The notes beneath the pieces were generated by a model. It was not told where the DNA came from and ran no database searches. It saw only the letters and a program-made list of their open reading frames with translations. A DNA stretch of 5,906 bases. Source: an uncultured Ectothiorhodospiraceae bacterium. GTDB lineage: Bacteria; Pseudomonadota; Gammaproteobacteria; UBA6429; Thiohalophilaceae. The stretch covers positions 1-5,906 of the forward strand of contig CAMYMO010000479.1 of assembly GCA_947259425.1 (NCBI GenBank), given 5' to 3'. Shown here piece after piece: positions 1 through 5,906 of the stretch; within the stretch, counting starts at the first letter, position 1, and each line of letters starts with the position of its first letter. A program made the translations under genes and the position numbers.

Positions 1-2452
1 TATTTCTACTGCATTTGGAAATAACTCAAGTTTAAAGTCCAAGCTTGGTAGCTATGATGCACAGTTTGTTCAGAGCGTTAATAGTTTTATTAGCCTGACA
101 AAAAAAGAGTTTTTGCACGGTGAAGAAAATATATCTGTATCTTCAGATAAATACTTTAATTCTGGTACGCAAGCAATTAATTCAGTATTAGCGCTGGCAG
201 ATGCAACAGGTCCTGTCTTGAGTGAGCTTTTAGAAATTCGTGTTAATTCACTGTCTACCGCACGAAATTGGGAAATAGGCTTGGTTTTAGTTTTTGTTAT
301 TGTGTCTCTTTTGATAGGGGTTTGGGTAATAACGAATCTTGTAAAAGGGATATCGACTGCAGTAGAAGTCGCGAATGCGATTGCTAATGATAAATTAGAT
401 TCAGTTATCGATGTAAAATCAAAAGATGAGACGGGTCAGCTTTTAGCTGCCTTTAGCGAAATGCAATCTAAGTTAAAAGAGCGGATTGAGGCCAGCAATA
501 AAGAAGCAGCTGAAAACGGAAGAGTGAAACAAGCACTGGATGCAGTAAAGACTAATGTTATGGTTGCCGACGAGAATAATGACATTGTATATATGAATGA
601 AGCATTAGTAGATATGTTTGATATTGCTGGAGATGATATACGCAAAGATTTGCCACGCTTTAATGAAAAAAATCTTATGGGCGGAAACATGGATCAGTTT
701 CATAAAGATCCATCCCATCAGCGAAAGTTAGTTAGTAGTCTTAAGGAAACAATTAGTGCAGAAATCGTTGTTGGAGGGCGAACCTTCTCCTTGGTTGCAA
801 CACCAGTGTTTAACGATACTGGAACTCGATTAGGGACGGCGGTTGAATGGAAGGATAGGACTGAAGAACTTAAAGTAATCGAAAATGAAAAACGTCTCAT
901 GAATGAGGCAATGCGTGTTCAGTCAGCACTGGCTGCAGTCACTTCTAACGTCATGGTTGCTGATGCAGATAACAATATCATGTTTATGAATGAAGCATTA
1001 AAAGAAATGTTTGATATCGCACAAAATGACATTCGAAAGGAGCTGCCGAATTTTGATCGTACCAAGTTGCAAGGCGGAAATATGGATCAATTCCATAAAA
1101 ATCCGGCCCATCAACAACGTATGATTGAAGATCTAAAAGAAACCATTAAATCTGAGATTCAAGTTGGAGGACGTACTTTCTCATTGGTTGCTACGCCGGT
1201 CTTTAATGACGAAGGCGAACGCTTAGGTACCGCGGTGGAATGGAACGATCGCACAACCGAACTTCAAATTGAAAGAGAAGTAGAAGAAGTAGTTGCCTCT
1301 GCAGCTAATGGTGATTTAGGTAAGCGTTTAAAGACTGAAAGTAAAACAGGATTCTTTCGAAACGTTAGCGATGGGATTAATCAATTAGCGGAAGTGTGTG
1401 ATGATGTTATCAAAGATACGATTCGAGTCTTCGGGGCAATGGCCGAAGGTGATTTGACTGAAAAGATAACCAAGGAATATCAGGGTTCATTTGAACAATT
1501 AAAAACGGATGCAAATGCTACTATTGACAAATTTGTTGAGGTCGTTGATGAAATTCAAAATACCGCGGCTTCTGTTAACACTGGTGCATCAGAAATATCG
1601 ACCGGGAATCAGTCTTTAAGTCAACGCAATGAGGAACAGGCATCAAGTTTGGAAGAGACGGCATCGAGTATGGAGGAAATGACCAGTACGGTTCGACAGA
1701 ATGCGGATAATGCTAATCAGGCAAACCAATTAGCAGCAGCAGCACGGAACCAGGCAGAGAAAGGTGGTGAAGTAGTTGGAACGGCTGTAAATGCAATGAG
1801 TGAGATCAATACGAGCAGTAAAAAAGTTGCCGACATTATCAGTGTCATTGACGAGATTGCTTTCCAAACAAATTTGTTGGCCTTGAATGCTGCTGTTGAA
1901 GCGGCACGAGCAGGTGAGCAAGGAAGAGGGTTTGCAGTGGTTGCATCAGAAGTACGAAATCTTGCACAACGTTCAGCGGGTGCAGCGAAAGAGATTAAGG
2001 ATCTAATCGAAGAATCAGTTAGTAAAGTAGATGAAGGATCTGAACTGGTAAATGCTTCCGGAGAAACTTTGGAAGAAATTGTAAGTGGTATCAAAAAAGT
2101 GAGTGACATTGTTGCTGAAATTGCAGCTGCCAGCGCAGAACAGGCCAGTGGCATCGATCAAGTTAACAAAGCAGTTACACAACTTGATGATATGACCCAG
2201 CAGAATGCAGCGCTGGTTGAAGAAGCTGCGGCAGCAAGTGAAGCGATGCAAGGTCAAGCTGAAGGCTTGTCTGAATTGATGACATTCTTTTCAACGGGTA
2301 AAGAACGCACAGTACATAAAGTTAAGAGCAAGCCAAAAGTAGAAGTCACGAGACAACAAAAGACACCAATAAATCGTCCTTTGGATAATGCTGCGAATGG
2401 ACAATCAATGCCAAAAGCAATACCTGACGATGAAGAATGGGAAGAATTTTAA
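1..2452 (+). CDS. Transmembrane methyl-accepting chemotaxis receptor with tandem Aer2-like PAS domains (5' partial)
   Basis: Chemoreceptor that should control a CheA kinase. The frame is open from base 2 with no stop, so the true start lies upstream; the TTG at 113 is internal. Visible order: end of a helical, presumably periplasmic sensor domain (to about base 270), one membrane segment (275-331, [15 protein letters not shown]...), HAMP (about 332-490), PAS1 (524-871), PAS2 (917-1264), two HAMP-like units (about 1256-1552, each with a GDL motif), and the signalling domain (1553-2293). The hairpin tip ([20 protein letters not shown] onward, 1853-1978) is almost identical to E. coli Tsr, and the domain aligns with Tsr from memory without gaps, as in 36-heptad receptors. 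Methylation-type helices lie near 1631-1690 ([17 protein letters not shown]) and 2207-2245 ([13 protein letters not shown]). A flexible tail ends in EWEEF, a CheR-docking pentapeptide. Each PAS keeps the His and Trp that serve haem and oxygen in Aer2. Receptor identity is certain; haem sensing is inferred. Confidence 0.96.
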   Translation, partial: ISTAFGNNSSLKSKLGSYDAQFVQSVNSFISLTKKEFLHGEENISVSSDKYFNSGTQAINSVLALADATGPVLSELLEIRVNSLSTARNWEIGLVLVFVIVSLLIGVWVITNLVKGISTAVEVANAIANDKLDSVIDVKSKDETGQLLAAFSEMQSKLKERIEASNKEAAENGRVKQALDAVKTNVMVADENNDIVYMNEALVDMFDIAGDDIRKDLPRFNEKNLMGGNMDQFHKDPSHQRKLVSSLKETISAEIVVGGRTFSLVATPVFNDTGTRLGTAVEWKDRTEELKVIENEKRLMNEAMRVQSALAAVTSNVMVADADNNIMFMNEALKEMFDIAQNDIRKELPNFDRTKLQGGNMDQFHKNPAHQQRMIEDLKETIKSEIQVGGRTFSLVATPVFNDEGERLGTAVEWNDRTTELQIEREVEEVVASAANGDLGKRLKTESKTGFFRNVSDGINQLAEVCDDVIKDTIRVFGAMAEGDLTEKITKEYQGSFEQLKTDANATIDKFVEVVDEIQNTAASVNTGASEISTGNQSLSQRNEEQASSLEETASSMEEMTSTVRQNADNANQANQLAAAARNQAEKGGEVVGTAVNAMSEINTSSKKVADIISVIDEIAFQTNLLALNAAVEAARAGEQGRGFAVVASEVRNLAQRSAGAAKEIKDLIEESVSKVDEGSELVNASGETLEEIVSGIKKVSDIVAEIAAASAEQASGIDQVNKAVTQLDDMTQQNAALVEEAAAASEAMQGQAEGLSELMTFFSTGKERTVHKVKSKPKVEVTRQQKTPINRPLDNAANGQSMPKAIPDDEEWEEF
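524..1264 (+). repeat. Tandem duplicated PAS domains inside the receptor gene
   Basis: Two copies, 524-871 and 917-1264, lie 393 bases (131 codons) apart with no insertion or deletion between them. By hand count about 80 of 116 residues are identical. Shared blocks include [35 protein letters not shown] and LGTAVEW. Each copy has a His in FHK (bases 701-703 and 1094-1096) and a Trp in VEW (848-850 and 1241-1243), 49 residues apart. That equals the spacing of the haem-ligand His234 and oxygen-stabilising Trp283 of P. aeruginosa Aer2, numbers recalled from the literature. The DNA copies differ at many third positions, so the duplication is old and maintained by selection on protein. Confidence 0.9.
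2435..2449 (+). other. C-terminal CheR/CheB tethering pentapeptide (EWEEF)
   Basis: The last five codons of the receptor encode E-W-E-E-F, fitting the x-aromatic-x-x-aromatic pattern that docks CheR and sometimes CheB. It follows a polar tail of about 45 residues, as expected for a flexible tether. It differs only in the first residue from GWEEF of P. aeruginosa Aer2/McpB, which is recognised by its cluster partner CheR2. The CheR encoded downstream has the glycine-containing beta-subdomain loop typical of pentapeptide-dependent methyltransferases. Confidence 0.85.
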
Positions 2453-2474
2453 AATATGTTCCTGGCTAAATAAT

Positions 2475-2527
2475 TGATTTATTGTAACTGACGTATCCTT
2501 ATTTAAGTACGATACTTCAATAAATCA
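2475..2527. promoter_or_regulatory. Nested inverted repeat in the receptor-parA spacer
   Basis: The outer arms TGATTTATTG (2475-2484) and CAATAAATCA (2518-2527) are a perfect 10-bp inverted repeat. Between them GTATC (2493-2497) pairs with GATAC (2511-2515), and CTTA (2498-2501) with TAAG (2504-2507). The arms are AT-rich and only a broken T run (TTTATTTT, 2531-2538) follows, so this is a poor intrinsic terminator. It could be a partial terminator or RNA-processing site that lowers downstream expression, or a dyad operator for a regulator of the candidate promoter it overlaps. The repeat is directly visible; the function is unknown. Confidence 0.45.
2488..2516 (+). promoter_or_regulatory. Weak sigma-70-like promoter candidate upstream of the parA-family gene
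   Basis: CTGACG (2488-2493, 4 of 6 to TTGACA) and GATACT (2511-2516, 4 of 6 to TATAAT) are separated by exactly 17 bases. This would start transcription about 35 bases before the GTG start at 2558. Such matches arise by chance in AT-rich spacers, and transcription may simply continue from upstream. I saw no sigma-28 or sigma-54 type element in the 105-bp spacer. Confidence 0.25.
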
Positions 2528-2545
2528 TAATTTATTTTGATTATA

Positions 2546-2551
2546 TGAGGT
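2546..2551 (+). promoter_or_regulatory. Ribosome binding site for the GTG start of the ParA-family gene
   Basis: TGAGGT lies 6 bases before GTG at 2558-2560. It supports this GTG as the start, since no ATG nearby places a conserved ParA N-terminus (strand 1 directly followed by the Walker A loop) so exactly. Confidence 0.75.
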
Positions 2552-2557
2552 AAAACG

Positions 2558-3313
2558 GTGCGCTTGGTTTCGGTCGTCAATCAAAAGGGTGGTGTTGGTA
2601 AGACAACAACAGTGGCTAACCTTTCGCATATGCTAGCCTTAAGTGGCAAAAAAGTAGCAGCTATTGATTTAGACCCCCAAGGTAGTCTGACAGTCAGTCT
2701 CGGTGAAAACTCACGCAGTTTACCCGGAATTGATGATGTGCTACTTGATGAGGTTGATATTCATGATGTCATGCATGAGGTACGTGACAATCTTCATCTA
2801 ATTGCTTGCGGACCACAACTGGCAGTCTGTGAGCAAAAATTAGAAAACACATCTGATGTGGCTAAACGCCTGCGTAAAACTCTAAAAAACCTCGAAGGCT
2901 ATGATTATGTCTTGTTAGATTGTCCGCCTTCATCTGGTTTTTTAGTCGTCAGTGCCTTATTTGCAACCGAAGAGATCTTAATACCCGTTGCTGGAGATTA
3001 TTTAGCCTTGCATGGCATGTCGCACCTGATGGGTACCTTGTCACAATTTGAAAAATCATTAAAACTGAAACACAAACAATGGATTGTCGTCACACGTTTT
3101 CATCCGCGCCGTCGTTTATCTCAAGGAGTAGTAGAAAATCTAGTCGAACACTTCCCAGGCACCGTTTTAAAAACCCCAATTAGAGAAACATCGGCATTAG
3201 CTGAAGGCCCAAGTTTTGGTTTAACAATTAGTGAATATCGAAACAAAAGTAATGGTTCGGCTGATTATGAACGGCTCGCCATCGATTTTTGTAAAGGCAG
3301 GACAATACAATGA
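2558..3313 (+). CDS. ParA/Soj-family ATPase, probable chemosensory-array positioning protein
   Basis: A 251-residue ParA/MinD-type P-loop ATPase of usual length. The deviant Walker A is KGGVGKTT at residues 10-17, with signature Lys10 and catalytic-loop Lys15. Walker A' is DLDPQG at 37-42, and Walker B is DYVLLDCPPS at 116-125. ParA proteins dimerise with ATP, bind nucleoid DNA nonspecifically or a polar landmark, and are released when a partner stimulates hydrolysis. An arginine-rich stretch (RFHPRRR, 180-186) could contribute to DNA binding. No ParB or centromere-like repeat is present, so plasmid or chromosome partition is unlikely. The che context instead matches chemotaxis ParAs such as Vibrio ParC and Rhodobacter PpfA, which place arrays. 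It begins with GTG behind a good ribosome site. Its stop overlaps the next start (ATGA, 3310-3313), so it is coupled to the globin-STAS gene. The family call is firm; the array role is inferred from context. Confidence 0.93.
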   Translation: MRLVSVVNQKGGVGKTTTVANLSHMLALSGKKVAAIDLDPQGSLTVSLGENSRSLPGIDDVLLDEVDIHDVMHEVRDNLHLIACGPQLAVCEQKLENTSDVAKRLRKTLKNLEGYDYVLLDCPPSSGFLVVSALFATEEILIPVAGDYLALHGMSHLMGTLSQFEKSLKLKHKQWIVVTRFHPRRRLSQGVVENLVEHFPGTVLKTPIRETSALAEGPSFGLTISEYRNKSNGSADYERLAIDFCKGRTIQ

Positions 3314-4185
3314 CTAAACGTAAAAAAAATATAATAGGGCACGACCCCTTGGCATGGATCTCTGTAGACGATGAAAATGACGCAGAAGTAAACACCACCA
3401 AAAAGCAGACCGCTAAACAAGAATCTGAACCGCATCCATTTGGAATCGATTTGGACTCGTTTATGAAGGGCTATGAACTGATGAAAAATCAGGTCGAAGA
3501 TATCGTTGCAGATTTTTATGAAAAATTATTTTCTGATTATCCAGAGGTTAAACCCTTGTTTGATAGCTCAAACATTAAGGAGCAAGAAAAAAAACTTGCT
3601 GGGGCTATTAGTCTGTTAGTCAATAATATTAATGATGGTGACAGGCTTGTCTCGGTTTTGTCTGGGCTCGGGAAGAGCCACCAGAAATTTGGTGCTACCG
3701 AAGCGCACTATTCTGCTGTTGCGACCACCTTGTTAGCGGTAATCAAAAATAATATTGGCCGTAAGTGGACGAAAAAAATAGCTCAAAATTGGCAGGTGGT
3801 GTTAAGCGAAGCTGCTGATGTTATGTTGAGTGCCTACGATGACAACGAAGATACATCTGCTCCAGGGTCGTCTGAAAATATTGATACCGATAATATTAAT
3901 AAAACACCTGAAGAAGAAAACGTGTATGACCTGGATGAGACTCAGGATATTTCTACCGCCGAAGAACTACTGGATAATCTGAAAACATATATAACTGCAG
4001 GTCAAGTTAGGATTAATGTGTCAAAAGTAAAACGCATCGACGCAGCTTGTTTGCAAGTACTGTATCTATTGTTTCGTGATGCGGATATTAGTCATTACGA
4101 GGCTAAAATAATCGGCACATCGGAGGCATTTGAACGTTCTGCGCATCTTTTAGGTATGAGCGATGTCTTTAAGGTGGCTGCATAA
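3310..4185 (+). CDS. Globin-STAS fusion protein (putative haem-based sensor/adaptor in a che operon)
   Basis: A soluble protein of 291 residues in four parts. Residues 1-17 are a basic peptide (MTKRKKN) followed by IIGHDPLAWI; 18-45 are polar and probably disordered. Residues 46-177 form a globin of the flavohaemoglobin/Vitreoscilla type. By eye alignment to E. coli Hmp it has B10 Tyr70 (DFYEKLF), CD1 Phe84 (KPLF), probable E7 Gln92, proximal F8 His124 (KSHQKF) and G-helix Tyr134, so haem and gas binding are plausible. There is no reductase domain. After an acidic linker (178-210), residues 211-291 form a STAS domain (INVSKVKRIDAACLQVLYLL, ending AHLLGMSDVF). The phosphorylatable serine of SpoIIAA (D-S-S-G) is replaced (D-A-A-C, 244-247). 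Bacillus RsbR joins a haem-free globin fold to STAS, so the architecture has a precedent in stressosomes but is unexpected here. An AGGA ribosome site (3299-3302) supports the ATG overlapping the parA stop. Domains are fairly sure; gas sensing and any ParA partnership are inferred. Confidence 0.85.
   Translation: MTKRKKNIIGHDPLAWISVDDENDAEVNTTKKQTAKQESEPHPFGIDLDSFMKGYELMKNQVEDIVADFYEKLFSDYPEVKPLFDSSNIKEQEKKLAGAISLLVNNINDGDRLVSVLSGLGKSHQKFGATEAHYSAVATTLLAVIKNNIGRKWTKKIAQNWQVVLSEAADVMLSAYDDNEDTSAPGSSENIDTDNINKTPEEENVYDLDETQDISTAEELLDNLKTYITAGQVRINVSKVKRIDAACLQVLYLLFRDADISHYEAKIIGTSEAFERSAHLLGMSDVFKVAA
4171..4177 (+). promoter_or_regulatory. Ribosome binding site deciding the cheR start
   Basis: AAGGTGG lies inside the end of the globin-STAS gene, 8 bases before ATG 4186. 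A second in-frame ATG at 4213 has only a weak purine stretch upstream, so the first ATG is preferred. Confidence 0.6.
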
Positions 4186-5051
4186 ATGGGTGCATTAAAA
4201 CAAGAAACCGAAATGGCGCTTAAAAAGAATCGAGAGTTTGGTTTTAAGGAAAAAGATTTCAGGTTTATTGTTGGGTTGGTAGGAGAACGTACTGGAATCG
4301 TTTTGTCTGACTCAAAACGAGAAATGGTGTACAGTCGTTTGACTCGACGTGTCCGCGAATTAGGAATAAAGGATTATACCAGTTACTGTAATATGTTGCG
4401 AGATGGTGACCCTAATGAATTAATTAACTTTACCAATGCGTTAACGACCAATTTAACCTCTTTTTTTCGTGAGCCACATCATTTCGAGTATTTAGCCAAT
4501 ACAGTTTTACCTGCAATCGAAGCCAATAAAAAGCATCAACGGTTACGCATCTGGTCTGCGGGTTGTTCATCTGGAGAAGAACCTTACACGATTGCTATGA
4601 CCGTACGTGAGGTTTTACCTGAGAGTTCAGGTTGGGATATTAAAATCATCGCTACCGACCTGGATTCGAATATGGTCGAAAAAGCAAAATCAGGAATTTA
4701 TGTGAATGAACGTGTTACTGGAATTGATAAACGACGTTTAAGACGTTGGTTTCTCAAAGGTAAAGGTAATAATCAAGGTAAAGTTAGAATTAAACCGGAG
4801 TTGCAAGAGCTAATTACCTTTAAGCAATTGAATTTATTGCATGACTGGCCGATGCGAGAAGCAATGGATGTAATATTTTGTCGAAATGTTGTTATTTATT
4901 TTAATAAAGATACTCAAAAAAAATTATTTAGTCGTTACTCAGATTTAATTGCCGATCATGGACATTTGTTTATCGGTCATTCCGAATCATTAAATAAAGT
5001 TACTGATGATTTCAAGTTAATTGGTAAAACGATATACCAGAAGATTAGTTG

Positions 5052-5052
<1 letters not shown>
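4186..5052 (+). CDS. cheR: Chemotaxis protein methyltransferase CheR
   Basis: Transfers methyl groups from S-adenosylmethionine to receptor glutamates, the forward arm of adaptation. It has 288 residues, the usual length. The N-terminal helical domain (about 20-100) ends in NALTTNLTSFFREPHHF, characteristic of CheR. The SAM-binding core follows: RIWSAGCSSGEEPYT (121-135), IIATDLDSNMVEKA (154-167), FCRNVVIYF (231-239) and LFIGHSESL (261-269). The beta-subdomain loop FLKGKGNNQGKVRI (189-202) has glycines 192, 194 and 198. These match the three-glycine loop of E. coli/Salmonella CheR, which marks pentapeptide-dependent enzymes and fits the EWEEF tail of the upstream receptor. The ATG directly follows the globin-STAS stop codon, and the TGA shares one base with the cheD ATG, so translation is coupled on both sides. 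An A8 run at 4916-4923 is within an intact frame. Confidence 0.97.

Positions 5053-5906
<854 letters not shown>

Noticed and set aside
1717..2154. 145-codon open frame on the minus strand
   Set aside because: It is antisense to the highly conserved receptor signalling domain, has no recognisable protein features, and fits a composition shadow of the Ala/Glu-rich sense gene.
113..2452. Receptor gene starting at TTG 113
   Set aside because: The same frame is open back to base 2 and encodes a plausible continuation of the helical sensor domain. There is no ribosome site before 113, and a receptor normally needs an earlier first membrane segment.
2558..3313. ParA-family gene as part of a plasmid or chromosome partition locus
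   Set aside because: No parB, no iterons or parS-like repeats, and all neighbours are chemotaxis genes.
4916..4923. A8 run in cheR as a possible programmed frameshift or sequencing error
   Set aside because: The CheR frame continues correctly with LFIGHSESL after the run and ends at the expected length, so there is no sign of a shift.

Overview
The window is the middle of a chemosensory (che) operon, with every gene on the + strand. It looks gammaproteobacterial. The order receptor-cheR-cheD-cheB, the Aer2-like PAS domains of the receptor and its C-terminal xWxxF tether all recall the Che2 / F7-class cluster of Pseudomonas aeruginosa and cluster III of Vibrio cholerae. Base composition is AT-rich (roughly 40% G+C by eye, not counted), which argues against Pseudomonas itself. 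I cannot name the genus.

Layout. Bases 1-2452 hold the 3' part of a transmembrane methyl-accepting receptor: the end of a helical sensor domain, one membrane segment, HAMP, two tandem near-identical PAS domains, a HAMP pair, a 36-heptad-type signalling hairpin and a C-terminal pentapeptide EWEEF. A 105-bp AT-rich spacer with a nested inverted repeat follows (2453-2557). Then come a ParA-family ATPase (2558-3313), a globin-STAS fusion protein (3310-4185), CheR methyltransferase (4186-5052), CheD deamidase (5052-5714) and the start of CheB (5720-5906, cut by the window edge). From the ATPase on, genes overlap or are separated by at most 5 bases, so they are almost certainly co-transcribed and translationally coupled. 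CheA, CheW and CheY are not in the window and would be expected upstream.

How it may work. The receptor would control a CheA kinase encoded elsewhere, CheR/CheB/CheD would adapt it, and the ParA ATPase would position or segregate the array. Two features depart from a textbook che operon. First, parA and globin-STAS genes sit between the receptor and cheR. Second, two different putative haem-based gas sensors occur together: PAS domains with a His/Trp pair spaced as in Aer2, and a globin that keeps the haem-pocket residues. The globin-STAS protein starts with a short basic peptide, overlaps the parA stop codon and has alanine where SpoIIAA-type STAS domains are phosphorylated. It is the best candidate here for a novel component: possibly a gas-responsive ParA partner or array regulator. 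This last role is inference.
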